Source: Hofstenia miamia | Taxonomy: Eukaryota > Xenacoelomorpha > Acoela | Assembly (NCBI GenBank): GCA_004352715.1 | Contig: SCFE01000068.1 | Location: forward strand, 1,261,184-1,325,183 | Length of the DNA: 64,000 bases | Reading direction: 5' to 3' | Part shown: piece by piece, positions 35,471-48,646 of the stretch | Layout: the number at the start of each line of letters is the position of its first letter | Numbering within the stretch: position 1 is the stretch's first letter | Program-made: the position numbers and the translations under genes | The notes under the pieces: model-generated | Told to the model about the DNA's origin: nothing | Databases searched by the model: none | The model's input: only the letters and a program-made list of their open reading frames with translations

Positions 35471-37439
35471 AGCACGTGAAATTATGAAGAAGTACTATAG
35501 TGTTGTTAGTTCTACATTTAAATGCATTACAGGTATATATAACACTCTGGTATTTACAGCCAATAGTGACTTTTTATAGAGTTAATAGAAGGCTAATCCG
35601 TTCATGTTGCGAAAGGATTTAGAAACGTTTCCTTGATAGGAACATAAGTGTGGCTAATTTGAACAGAACATTTGCATGTTGATTAAACTTTTGAATTGGG
35701 AAACATTTAAAATACATAGAACTATAATAAACCAAGTGATCTGTTAAAAGTGTAAAATAATGCTGGTAAAGCAATACAAAACAGTTGAAAAAAATTTATG
35801 GTCAGTAGCAAATAAAAGACTCTGGCAAGGTGAATCTTATGCATCAAATTCGTTTTATTAAATGGTACTGAAAAATATGAAAAATTTAAAAAAATCAGCG
35901 ATTATGAAATTCTTTAAAAGGCTGCTTTAGAACTTTTTTGGAACTAAGGTTTTATACAATGCATTGCCTGCGTGAAATTGTGCTTAAAATAGGCTTAGAT
36001 TAAAATAGGTTCTTTACAAGTTCCGGCGCAGGTGGGGACAAAGGGAGCAGCTACCCCCTCCTAAAATTAATTTTTTTTCAGAAACAACCTCCCTAAATTT
36101 TATAATTTAGACAGTAAAATTTCTCTTTTTTGTGAATGTGCAGGTCAATAAATGAAATTTGCCCCTCTCCCTAACCAAACAACGCTGTCACTGCTCTTTA
36201 CATTCATTTCATTAAATACAGATGTAATGTTCAACATAGTAAATTCTTCCTGCCTTACTAATCGAATGAGTACATGAAAATGTTCTGCTACATTTTTGCA
36301 GAAATATAATAGTATAAAAAATTTTAATTGAAAGAAAATCTTCCAAATATAAACATAATGAGTAAACAAAGCCGAAAATATAGACAATTCACATTTGCGA
36401 TTATGTTAATTTTAGCATTATCTTCAAACAAATTCGAATACTAAATGATACATAGATGAAATTCTATTGAAAAGTTGAAAACATTTAATTTTAGAGACTG
36501 CTTAAAACTTTAGTTGCATTAAATTCTGAAAATAAAAACACGTAAAATAACTTGAATGAAAACGAACGATCGTAAATAACCAATATTAATGTCAAATTAA
36601 AGACAATTCAAGACCAGAACTCTTATGTGCCGCATTATGCTCTGAATTTTTTTACAGATTTTCAGTGTTTTTTCTGAATTTCTGTGTCGATCATTTACCC
36701 ATAGTTGAGTTTCTTATGGGATCACCGCCTTATTATTTTGTCTAAATCGAAAAATCACAATTTTGTGTATTGAGAATTGTAGTTGTTTCAAACAAGATAA
36801 AACTTACTTCAAAGTGACACCCATTACAACATAATAAGGACTTATATTAATATGCGGAGATCAGTCAACTTTCCATCAACCTTACTATTTGTAGCATTAT
36901 AAATTAAATTGATTTCACTGAAAATGGAGATGTATAATTCCAATTCAGAAACGGTTTCTACATCAGAATGCAATATTGAAAAAACGCAGAAATTGTAATA
37001 CCAAGGCCTTGGGTAATACTATAACCTAAAATTATATATTTTGGTTGCAAATATCGTTTGATTGAATTTTTCTCACCTCGATTCAGTATACAATCCACCT
37101 CGAAATCTATAAATCATTATATGTGATATTCAGACAATACAGTTAATACACTAATGCCATTATTTTTATGGAACAGTTACAAGTTTCCCAAGCTTACAAA
37201 TATTAAATATTTTAGAAATAAATTGACTAAATCGCAGAGAAACATTGATATATTTCAACTTCAAATGGATATACATTTCTAAAAAATGAATTCAAGTTGC
37301 ATTTTGGTAAATTGAACAAAACAACAACTAAGATATCACAATGTGTGGACTTCTTTAAACAGCTAAAATTTAGTTTAATCATGCTAATTTTTCTAAATTC
37401 ATTCTTAAGTAGAAAGCGATTAATAAAAAAAGAGCAAAC
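35467..37439. other. noncoding stretch; weak exon candidates only
   Basis: Mostly AT-rich sequence. On the minus strand a 30-nt segment at 37077-37106 has acceptor TTTATAG and strong donor GAG|GTGAGA and fits in phase after the 37440 exon. An open segment at 36170-36320 could also be exonic. Neither is strong enough to annotate as coding. Confidence 0.3.
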
Positions 37440-37651
37440 CTGATAGTCTTCTCTTTGGCATTAGTGACTAGCTCTGAGCAAATTATATTCCTAAGTGTAG
37501 ACTTCAATTGCTGATTAACTGTTACTCTATCAAATTTTTCTCCCACAACAATCAATAAAAGCGAGTGAGACGCATTCGCTCTGATATATTCGTTTTGCAT
37601 TAAATACGAAAACGGAGAGCATTTCTCTTGCGTAACAGTTGTTATAGCCAT
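37440..37651 (-). CDS. candidate first coding exon (unidentified; possibly NACHT gene 5' end)
   Basis: An ATG at 37651 opens about 70 codons of balanced composition (MAITTVTQEKCSPFSYLMQN at the start, VGEKFDRVTVNQQLKSTLRN in the middle), ending at donor ATCAG|GTTTGC in phase 2. Base composition is more gene-like than in the flanks. It lies 5.5 kb upstream of the NACHT exon on the same strand. Direct splicing to the 34516 exon is out of phase, so at least one more exon would be needed. No domain recognised. Confidence 0.4.
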
Positions 37652-37969
37652 CAATCACCAATTGGTTACTGACATGGTTAAATATACAAGTAACAAACAA
37701 TTGTGCCACATTTTACAATTCCTAAAATCTGTTTAACATTTTAATAAAATAAAAATGCAAATATATTGAAGATTTAATAAATCACAATTCAGTTATTTTC
37801 CAATTCCAAAATCCCACCGATTACTTTATCATGGATTTTTGAACATATATAATAGTGATTGTTGTTTAGTTTTAAGTGGCTAACCTTTTACTAAGAAAAA
37901 TCCCTGATTGATCTAAATTTCAATTAAATTTACACAATTTATATATATATATATATATAGTTGTAGTAT

Positions 37970-38410
37970 GTCACTAAGCTTGAAAAAACCGAAAAAAAAA
38001 GTACATAGCAGCAGCCTTTTTAAAAAATTTTTTTTTTTTTCCAACCAGGTGGATATGAAAATAAATCATTATAATAACAATAAATAAAGATGTAAAAAAA
38101 ATTTATTTTTTTTTTTAACAAATACGGAAAGTTTTTATTAAGTGCATCAACACTTCAAAAAAAAAAAAGATGGATATCTACCATCTGGGGGGGAGAATTA
38201 GTTCGTGGTTGGACGGAGTTGTAAAAAAAAAAAAACTACTTACGTAGTAGTGCAAACAAATTAAAACAAATGTAATGCATCCTAATAAAAAAAAAGCAAT
38301 TTGTAAAAAAATCATTAATTTTTTAAGAATTATAAAAAAAGTAACAACCGTCCTAGTACTTCAATCTAATACATTAATTTTGGTCAAGCAAAAAAAAATC
38401 AAGAAATATT
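37970..38410. other. homopolymer-rich patch
   Basis: A and T homopolymers of 7 to 13 bases recur every 20-50 bases, with one G7 run (GGGGGGG at about 38189). This density is unlike the rest of the window. It may be uncorrected sequencing error in a poorly covered stretch or a distinct repeat. No reading frame survives. Confidence 0.6.
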
Positions 38411-40302
38411 TTTGTCAACTGTCATAAGATCGGTCTAAAATGACGGGATGTCGGCTGAGCGTGGACCTTAATTTTCAGCTAATGTCAATCTTGTTTGAAA
38501 TGGATTTCTTCTTTTATCTGTTGTTGTCAACCCACAAGAAGCAAATCCGTTTCTGATTGGCGTGACTTTGATTATGAGTGGAAATTGATAATTTCTCTGG
38601 CAAAACTCCAACAAATTCATTTCTTAGCTTATTTGTAAGCTTTGTAATAATCTATTCCTAAAATTGTCATCAACAATAATCCTAATATATTTATAAAGTT
38701 TAAATAGTTGAGTTTCTTGTGGTATTACCGCCTTATTAAGTTTATTATGTATAAATCCAAAAATCATCATTTTGCAATGTTACTGTGAATTGAGAATTGT
38801 AGTTGGTTCAAACAACAAGATAAAACTTACTTAAAAATAGCAGCTAAGGTGATGAAAACAAGAATAGCACAAACAATGGCAATTTAATGTACAAACTCAA
38901 AATTTATATTGCAAGACATTAAAAAGATTGCAGTAGAGTGTATTGAAATCCATGACAGCAAAATGAATTTTACAAACAAAATTTGGGAATTAAATATAAA
39001 TTTTGAATTTTACTTTTCATTGAAATTGATACTAGTTTGGATTAAAAATTTTAAATTTTATTAAAGCAGGGTTAAATAAATTAATACTCTATTATTGCTA
39101 TGCCGAAGGCATGAGTCTATAGAAACTAAATTGATCTTGGCATTGCAAAAAACATCTTAATTGAGAATTTTATAATTATACTAGCATCATTAAATTTGGT
39201 GGTGTTTGCAGCAACTAAGGTATTCCATTTCTTTCTCTGTATTTCTTCTGCTTTTCCATTTGCAAGTTTATACAAACAAATGCTTTTGGTTGGTTTCAAA
39301 TTTTATTTTTCTGTGTTGGCTAACATAAATCGCACTTTCAGATTTGAAATATTAGTAAAAATTTTTATAATTTGTTGGAAAGAATACCGCGGAACCGGTT
39401 GTATGAACAATGAAATTCAATTACAAAATTTCACTTAGATTGAGATTATTAGCACACTTTAGGTAGCACTCAAAGATAATATATGCGTAATGTATAAAAC
39501 TTACAATATACACAATTTTTACAAAAAAATTTTGGATCCGAAACAGATCCTAAGTTATCTCAAAATGTAGATCCGATCCGAAATCCGATCCAATTCCATA
39601 TCTGGTATCAAGGTCAGGCATATGTGCAAGACTATGTATATTTCTTAACCTTAGAGATATTTTGATAGCATTAAATTAGCTTATGCTGTAGAAAACTTTC
39701 TAAAATTAGCAAAATTCTGTTTGAAAAATCTAGAGCTAATATGTACAGATTTTCTTGTACCGTTCAAATAAAACAGCTTTTCAAATACGAATTAATGAAA
39801 ATATTTTTCACAAAATTGCTGGAAATACTTAAATTCAGTAAATAATGAATGATATTGTCTTTTAGTTTATTATTTCGGCGCTTTCACTTTCACTTGCACT
39901 AGAAGTATATCATACAAAGTGGGTGTATTGATAATGATATCAACCTTAGCAAAGACAACCAATATTAATTGTACTTTACTTTAGAAAATAAAACTTGATC
40001 GTGATAGAAAATCATTTTTATATAAATAGTACTTATGATAAAATAACATTGGGTCTTACCAAAAATGTAGACGTGATTAGATAATAATATAATTATCTTG
40101 GTTACAATTTTTCGTATTCCTCAATTTTTTAAATGTATAATGTTGAATTTTAATAATAGCAATTGTTGCCTAACATTTGTTTATCTATTAAATATTACTT
40201 TTATTATAGTAAAATGTACATCTGGATAACTCGGCTTCGGCACAGTGCGTTAATCGGAATTGCATATTAGTAACTTATAGTTAATAATGTGATTTTACTG
40301 AT
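38411..40302. other. noncoding stretch with a duplicated 120-bp block
   Basis: A block at about 38705-38835 (AGTTGAGTTTCTTGTGGTAT..., ending in GATAAAACTTACTT) is a diverged direct repeat of about 36700-36815. A GATCCGATCCGAAATCCGATCC island lies at 39535-39595. No gene seen. Confidence 0.45.
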
Positions 40303-40747
40303 TAGTAGAACCGCCAATTTTAGGTGATAAAAATGGGTCAAATGTGTGTTTGTTTAAAAATATAGTTTCGAGCGAAAAATTATTAAATTTCTTCAATTTC
40401 GCATGTACAAACCACAAGTATAATATTGTTTCGGAAAACGTTGTTCTGCTGTATTTCAGAACAACCCCAAATTTACTAAATGCTTTCTTTGCATCGAAGT
40501 ATTGTATAGGACAATTCTGGGCTAGGGCCATATCTCCTGGAACCCAATTTGTCAAAGGGCCAGTGACCTACTGATTTTTCAGATACTTTCATTATGCCTA
40601 ATATATCAAAAGCAGTGAAATATGTGCAAAACATGGGTTTGTCGTGAAAACCGTTGAAATATGTCCTCACATATGTGCTATCAAAATGTGAGCCAATATG
40701 TGAACAATTGTTGAAGATTTGTTCACATAAGATTGGCGGCTCTACTG
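40303..40747. mobile_element. pogo/Tigger-like MITE (TIR YAGTAGARCCGCCAATYTTA)
   Basis: The left end TAGTAGAACCGCCAATTTTA and the complement of the right end, CAGTAGAGCCGCCAATCTTA, are inverted repeats 445 bp apart with three mismatches in 20. They share CAGTAGA with the element at 39-465 but differ beyond it, so it is another family. The open frames inside on both strands are mutual shadows without motifs. Confidence 0.6.
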
Positions 40748-41544
40748 ATAAGTTCATGATTGATTCTTAAAAACTGATTTTTTCATTTTATATTAAAGAA
40801 CTAAGGTTTTACCACTTTTAAAGTGCAAAGGATTGTTGAGTTAATGGCTAGTGGTTTCTAGAAGGCGCCCCATGATTGACTCATTATTGGTCGTTTAATA
40901 GGAAAATGATTTTGCCTCGTGAGGATTCCTGTGAGGATTTGTTTGGTAAGAATTTGTAATCCAATAGTGGTTGTATAGCCATAGGTAAAATTGCTCAAGA
41001 CTTGTTTTAATAGTAAATCTGCTTTGCTTAATCAAAAAAAAAACTTTAAAGAGTCAGAGCAAATTTTTAAAATCTGTGATGACTTCAACAACATTTTTTA
41101 TACGCTTAAAACGCACGATCTAATGAAGATATTTAAAATCTTAAAGCACCACAGGATAGAAAATTGCCTCTTCTTTCTCTTTCGCGAAGTCAGTGCGCAC
41201 TGATATTTCAATTATTACTCAAGACATTCTGAAATTCAAGATAGTAAGGACTTTCCTAAAATTAAAAAAGTATTCCCAAATAAAAGAAGGAACTTCTTTT
41301 TGCTTGTGAATCAAAAGCTCATGTTGAGGTTATATAAAATTATTTCGGGAGATATAATTCATTCAATTTTGTAGAACACAAAAACATAGCACCAAAACTA
41401 AACATTCTAAGTGTACCAAGTCATTTTTTAGGAACCTGAAATCAAGGGAAAGCTTTTCGTTGAAAGGCCAAAGTTGGAAAATTTCTGTGGCTTAAATGAT
41501 TATATACTAAAAATAGCGGATTTGATAGCAAAGCGTCAATTATT
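40748..41544. other. noncoding stretch, no supported gene
   Basis: AT-rich sequence; nothing recognised. Confidence 0.45.
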
Positions 41545-44200
41545 TTGTCAAAGTATCGCCAAAAGTACGGAAATTCTTGGTTGACAGCAGCATACATATT
41601 GGTCGTCAGATGTGCAAGGTTATGGAACAATTCTGTGCACGTATGTGTTCTAACTGTGGAATGTATGGCAAAAAGTCACATGTATACGAATGGTATAAAT
41701 AAGAACAATTCTTGTAAATATGAATGTGTAAATTACAGCATATCACTCTTTAAGAAATGCAATCATTCTATTTTCTCAAAGGACTGTCTTACTTATTTGT
41801 CTAACATCAAAGTAATAATGCAGAAAACCGAAACTGACGATAGACTAACACAATTAGAAAATACACATCTTCATGATCTTTATCTAATTATGTCTAACTG
41901 AACAATTACGCTATTGCTTTCTTACCGATTAAAAAATCTCAAAGCAACAATATATGTAATTATTACCCTTGTTTAAAACTAGAAGTTCCAAAGAGTTTAG
42001 AGCTTAATTGTAGATCCTTAAGAATCATAAAAGATATAAATTCATTATTGATTGATATTCTCACATATGAAATTGATGTCTGTATAGTTACTGAAACTTG
42101 GTTTAACCGTGAAATTTCTCAGAGTTATCCTCAACAGGCTGCATACTTTTCTTTTAGAAAAGATCGGAAATTTCAAATAAAAGGCACATAGGTAGTGGTG
42201 CATGTATTTATGTTAATAGCAATATTAGAAATAATCTCGTAGTATTTGCCGAAACAATTAATATAGAATCAAAATTATGTTTAATAAGAAGACAATGTAT
42301 ATGGCCCGATTGTACAATCCACAAAATTTAAAGGTTGCTAAGAAAAATGAAGTGCGAGATTATATCTCTGATTGATTAGAAAATTCAATGCTAAGTCATC
42401 AGGCATTATTTCCATTATTGGCGATGACTTTAATGATCTCAATGTTGATGAGCTTTCAAATTCTATATGTATGAAAAAACTCAATCATAAAAATACAAAA
42501 AAATTAATAAATCTAGATTATGTTATACGCTTCAAGTTGAGGTTTCTACAGATCATTTTGGATTAATAGCAGAAATTACAAGCATAACAAGTATAGAAAA
42601 AGTGACAATTCCATTTGAAATTATCAATAGAAAAACATAGAAGTACTAAACTGTTTGATCAATAGTGTAAATTTTGAAACTTTGAAGAGATCATACTACA
42701 AGATATTGATCAAGAGACTGCATTATCTTATAACACAATAAAGAATGGCATTGACAGAGCATGCCCATTAATTAATGTTAAAATGACGAATAAATATCCA
42801 ATTTTATGACTCTTTAAATAAATATTTATTGAGAAAAAAAGAAATTAATAACAATTTCGTAGGTCCAATGAAATGTTTGAAAGAAGTAATAAAGAAATTT
42901 AAAAAAGTATTTCAAAGAATAATCGAAAAAATGGTTAGCTTCTGTAAATCAACTTATGAGACGCAATACATTATCAAAGATGAATAAAGAATTTAATGCA
43001 AACGACATCACCAAAATGTTTGCAAATATTGTAAATCTGATTTTTTAAGAAAAAATCTGTAAATAGCTCGTTTTTGTGAAAGTATTTACGGCAAAATACA
43101 CATAACCTACTTTAAAAAAATACCGATCAATGTTTTAGGCAAAATACCATGATATCGGTATTTTTCGGCAAAATACCGCGGTATAGGTATACCAAAGGAA
43201 CCTAATATTAAATGATTTGAATTACTCATTCTTCAATAGGATGCTATGGAATCCCTCATTGGTTTATTACAAAATTTCGCATGTACTTACCAAAACAATT
43301 CACTTTATTATTGAGGAATCACTTAATTCCAAAACATTTGCAAAAATTGTTATAATAATGCAAATTCCAAAATCACAACTTATTAAAATACATAATTTAC
43401 AACCAATTAGCATCACTTCAACAACAAATGCCGTTATTGAACTACAAAATAGAATTCAGTCTTACAGAAATGGAAAATATGCTTATGTAATATTAATCAG
43501 CCTTGATATCAAGAAAGCCTTTGACAATGTAAATCACCACATTTTATTTGAAGTTAAACTATATACAACATTTAAATCCGTACATCATTAATTGTCTTGA
43601 TAGTTTCATTGGTAATAGACAACAAATGGTAAAATATACCAACAGACTTTCGGATATGGAAAAGATCAACAAAGGCGTTCCTCAAAGTTTCGTTTGTCGC
43701 CCATTTCTGTTCAATGTATGTATTGATACTTTAAATTGTGAATCTTTAAATATTACAAATGGATCTATTATTAAATATACTGATGATACTTTGATTTGTC
43801 TTCCAACTTTTGAATACTTAGACTTCTCACATTCAATTTTTAATAAGATCAAAGCTTGGTATGAAGAAAACCAAATTGAAATTAATTATAGAATGTCGCT
43901 GCAAATGATTATGAAATTGAAGAGAAAATTTGCAGATAGTATATCTAAAATTGAATGCTATTCTTCAATACAACAGTGAAATATCGTGGATTTACCATAA
44001 ATAACAAGCTTTCATTTAAACATCATTTACTTAATTTTATAAAAAATTCAATGAGAAATTTCTATAAAATGCTAAAAGTAAGAAATTTTTTAAATCAAGA
44101 TGAAACTGAAGTTTTTTTCAGTTCATTAGTTATAATTTTTGGTATGCAGTATACGCAGATGAATCAGAAACACTTTTTTCTAAACTTAACATATACATGA
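41545..44200 (+). pseudogene. non-LTR retrotransposon (jockey/CR1-like), nearly full but broken
   Basis: Order on the plus strand: a Cys/His-containing ORF1-like segment with a coiled-coil-like end (41545-41901, IKVIMQKTETDDRLTQLE); an endonuclease start (LELNCRSLRII, about 41998) with CIVTETWF at 42080; the endonuclease IIGDDFND block at about 42413; reverse transcriptase with SLDIKKAFDNVNHHILF (43500) and palm motif KYTDDTLIC, where the usual YADD/FADD is YTDD (43548-43979); and the post-RT segment KYRGFTINNKLSFKHHL (43985-44050). Numerous stops and frameshifts make it dead. About 150 bp of motif-rich sequence at 43040-43200 interrupts it. Confidence 0.78.
43040..43200. repeat. insertion with GGCAAAATACC / GGTATTT motifs
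   Basis: Within the LINE remnant, the motif GGCAAAATAC recurs at about 43088, 43139 and 43169, and its complement GGTATTTTTCGG at about 43157, ending in GCGGTATAGGTATACC. It resembles the other self-complementary motif islands in this window and is probably a short non-autonomous element. Precise ends are not defined. Confidence 0.4.
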
Positions 44201-45540
44201 AAGCTTTTAAGTGTAAACTCATCAGTTAAGAATTAATTATTTTTAACATCGTTAAAGCAAAAGACAAATACTTACATCAACGCATTGAAAACTCAAAATC
44301 ATCGACTAAAACAATTCATTAGTAAAAAATCTGAATGCGCTAAATCGAAATTAAAAAAATAATCAAATTTTATTTGAAATTGTTTCCATCAACGACAATT
44401 ATTATTTATATTTTTTTAGTTTGGTAGTTTGTAAAACTAAAATGAATATTATTATCAAAAGCTGTACATGGGGTACACATGGGGATCAAAAAGACAAAAA
44501 AGTTTGTTTGGCAGTTTGTGTTCTCCCCATGGACGTCTGAGGACATAGAGAAATTGTTGTTACTGAGGAATATAGGAACTGAATATATTTTTCTTTGTAA
44601 ATTCAATATGAATATAGATGTATAGACGTCTGTACAAAGCAAGCGCAAATTTTTAAAGATCCTGTTTACACCGGTTAAGTAAAGAAGAAATCCTGTTAAT
44701 GTACATTGGAATGCACAACACTAATTTATATATCATTTGAGTTCAGCTTCCTTTCTCTAGCCTGCTACAGTTCAATAGTTCCTTTCATACTGCTCTCAAG
44801 GAGTTTGATTTCTTGCATCACTAACAATAACTTTACTACTTAATTAGCTCAATTTCCATAAGCAGTTCAATTTAATACGTGTTTGAAAGGTAGATATATA
44901 CATTTATCTCCATGCATTCTGCATTAATCATAGGGGAACACCATCTACTGATGCTTTACATCCATGCATTAGAAACAATATTTGATTTGTAAATGACCTC
45001 AAAACTGCTTAGAATAAGGAAGAAGTTAAAAATTCGTTAATTTTAAACCGTTCCAGGATTCATTTTTCTTAAATTTACAATCAGACAGCAACGCAAACTT
45101 TCTTGGGCGAATCATAAAATTTATACAGAAATAATGAATGTTTCCTTTCTGGATTAAAAAAATTTAGAAGGCTGCAATTTTTACAAGTAAAAAGAAAATT
45201 CGCAAATCCCAAAAATGACTGATGACTTCTCAAACAAACCTACCATACTCTAAATACCCTTGATTAATGTAATGCTTACACGATTAACTACGCCTGCAAT
45301 CAGCAACTGCCGAAAATAAACGTTGATATTTTGAAAAAAAGTCTACTGATTTGTGAAAAAAAACAAAATTCTCAACGATATTATACATAAAGTTCATGTA
45401 TACACTTTTCACTTATATTAATTTAAAACAATAAATATGTTGAAATTTATTAAATTTCAAAGGCTGTTTGACTTTTTTATAACGATCAACGACCTAACAT
45501 GGCCGGTATAAAGCAGTTATACTTCATATATNTTAACTAC

Positions 45541-45579
<39 letters not shown>

Positions 45580-46239
45580 TGCACTAAAAATATTGATGTT
45601 ATAATTTTTTTGTTTTTCATTAAATTTGATTTGATGTATAATGATTCTGCAATTCATGGTGAATCAGTTTTTAGTAAAATTTTAAAATCTTCTTTCTAAA
45701 TTGGATTTCTGAGTTTAAATGTCCTGATAGATGTTCATGAATTCTTGTCTGCGTGTCTCTCCGATGTAGGATATTTGTTTTTTAAAACATTTTGAGTTTG
45801 TAATGATGTTAATATTGGTGTTATTCTCGATTTATTTAACTTCTTTATTCTCGATTGAACACTAACTTTGTTATTATTGAATGGAAGTTTCCAATATACT
45901 TCCTTCGAATTGCTTTTTCATTTGATTTAACTTGTTTTGTTATTCTTTTAATTATTCTGTGAGGCTATCCATTATTTTCTAAGCCCGTATAAAGGTGGTT
46001 AATTGCTATAATCTGACGACGCTTAGTTTGCTCTTTCGATTAAACATTTAATTGTATTTCTCTTATGTTATATTTTATTTTGCAGTTAATAAGGAATATA
46101 CAATCCTGTATTTGTTGGTTTTACATAACAGCTTTGTTTCAAATGAACATACGAGAAATTTAAAGTTTGATCAGGATAGAATTTCACCAGTGCCTTTCTT
46201 TGATTGTCGTTCGTAGTTGTTCAAAAACAATTACAGTAA
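44201..46239. other. noncoding stretch with a (TA)n run and a single N
   Basis: AT-rich, no gene seen. One N at 45532 and a (TA)n run at about 45547-45575. Confidence 0.45.
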
Positions 46240-46500
46240 ATGGTGACTACCATCAATGAATTCTTTGAGAGAAAGTGTTTCCTGCAATACGAAACCGGCA
46301 ACCAGAGTTACTTGTCGCAGGTGCGATACTTCTTGGCAACAAGGACAGACCTCACTTCACAACAAACTGTTGTGCGAATGTTAAAAAAGTTGAATTGGGA
46401 AGTTGTCATACACCAATCTCATTTGCCTGATTTGAGTACCTAATTGTTGCCATTAATTTAAAACCTCATAGAAGGCAATTTCAATGATACCCTTCAACAA
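46240..46500 (+). pseudogene. possible mariner transposase fragment
   Basis: Plus-strand frame 46240-46443 ends with VRMLKKLNWEVVIHQSHLPD, which resembles the mariner segment before the third aspartate (L-x-W-E-V-L-x-H-P-x-Y-S-P-D-L). After a stop the frame resumes briefly. No TIRs were found, so the call rests on one motif. Confidence 0.4.
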
Positions 46501-46619
46501 TCTCGAAGTTCCAGACATTGAGCACGCAATAACAAGTCTTCCCCGATGTTGGTAGAATGCGTTGCAGTTCAATGAGCTTCTTTTGATTAGTTAATGTACT
46601 CAGTTTGTTACTTTATTAT

Positions 46620-47255
46620 ATTTCAATATATTGTACATCGCGCAGACATTTGAAAGGAAAAAATATATTGACTCCACATATTTATAGCTGTGTTTAGAAA
46701 TGAATTTTTCATTATTCGTTTCTTATACCTAATAGGTTGAATTATGTGTGTTCTTTTATTTTGTTTATTGACTAATTTTGCAGCAAGAAAGTCATTTTTG
46801 TAATACGAGAAAGTATTGTTAACTATTATGAAGAACGTCGTTAAGAAATTTACATGGATGTAACATTGCGGATGTAGAAATAATTTTGAAATTTTTCTAT
46901 ATTCAATATTCTTATTAAAGCTATGATTATTTACTGTTACCTTGATAGCGCAATTTAGTTGCACTTGGAATTTCCTGAGAAATTTTTGGTTTATATCTGT
47001 TTAGAGTATATTGGCATAGTTAACATGACTTAATATTAGAGCATATATTAATTGGATTTTTGCTTTAATTGGAATTTTTTGAGAAATTAAGTTAATTGCT
47101 TTAATCGATATGGCCATTATTCTAATAACATGATTTAGTTGCTCTTCAAAATTTAGATTTATGTCAAAAATTATTCCGAGGTACTTAAAAGACTCAACCT
47201 GTTTTATTTGAATGCCAATAAGTGTTCCCAAATAATTTTCCAGTAAACACATACT
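46620..47255 (-). pseudogene. non-LTR retrotransposon ORF2 C-terminal fragment
   Basis: Minus-strand frame 47001-47252 has the post-RT motif QVESFKYLGIIFDINLNFEE and ALILSHVNYANIL, and 46623-46964 has the tail pattern KRTHIIQPIRYKKRIMKNS followed by NTAINMWSQY. These are the usual last parts of jockey/CR1-like ORF2. The palm motif is missing and frames are broken. Confidence 0.65.
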
Positions 47256-48646
47256 ATATATATGCTACTACTAGCATATAAAAGTACGAAATATTCCTTG
47301 ATTGCCCAAAATTTCCATAGTATACAGCCCATTCTCAATTGGAAGAATTTCTCCAAAAACATTTTTATACGTTAATGATTGTATATAATTCCAGCACAAC
47401 AAAAATTTTAAAAATGACAAATTTTGGAAAATTGCCTTTAAAATTAGCATGTAATACTGATATATCATATCTTCTGCTATGTAAAAGACAAGTAACGAAT
47501 GAAAAGTTTAAAAATGTCGAAAAATTGAAATTCTTTTCGAATGTTTGCATTTTGAAAAATTCAAAAAAATTTTGACTTTGTAAAATTGTACTGAAATTTT
47601 GATATTTTGCGAAGTAAATATATATTGAATTTCTTCATAAACAACGCATTATATGTAAGAATAAAAATATAAACTAAAAAATTTATTGTATTAAATGTAA
47701 CACATGTGAAAAATTCTTTTGAATTTCATTTAACAATACAAACTAAATAAATCCTTCATACAAAACAACTAGAGATTTATGTACAATTTCAGTTGGAAGC
47801 ACAGCTAAAAGCAAATGTACTTTACAAAAATTCAACTCAAAATTTAATTGGAATGTTTCTAAAGTTGATGACAATTTCATTCCCTGAGAGAATATCATTG
47901 TGTCTGAGTACCAACCTCTGATGTTGAGTTCTAAAAATAAACATCTAAAAACTATTAAAAACAGATCAATTAACTTTTAAGATGAATTGTGCAAAAGAAC
48001 AATAAGCATAAAAAATAAAAGCAGTGGATTTCGACAGTTTTATTGTTCGAGATGACAATAATAAAGTAAACACATTGAGATTGACATAGTATCTATCAAC
48101 TACAAGCGCGTTGTAGTATAAGAAAAGATATTTCTTATAAAAATAGAGAAGTCAAACTAAGAATTTAAAGCAATATAAGTTTCTTTACGGGTTCAATTGT
48201 AAGAAAAATGCAATAAATAAATAAAAAATGTGTGAGATTACTAAACATTAAGCAAAAAACGTTTAAGAAATATAAAAGAACTTAAAAAATAAAAAATCTG
48301 GCTAGATGAAAAATTGGTAATTCAAAACAATTTAAACATTATTTTCACTATAGCAAACAAATTATAAAATATAAACTGTACAGTTCAAAGATGCATGGCA
48401 TATAATGCATGTCAATACTTGGGAAATATTAATTATAAGGAATCTATCATTGTAGCAATGGCAATACAAATTAAAAAAACTTAATGACATTTAACGATAA
48501 ATACTATGGGTCAGTAAGGCAAATTAAATTACTAGGGACTTTTTTCAGTAGTGATTTGAAAGTGCTACTGCTTTTGAAAGCAACATCAAAGAAACTAAAA
48601 ATACATGAACAAAAAGCATTGATGAATATTTTTGTGATGATGGCCG
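47256..48646. other. noncoding stretch, no supported gene
   Basis: AT-rich, nothing recognised on either strand. Confidence 0.45.

Noticed and set aside
44406-44648. Minus-strand 80-codon frame with phrases such as FVFLIPMCTPCTAF
   Set aside because: No similarity recognised and no splice support; considered chance.
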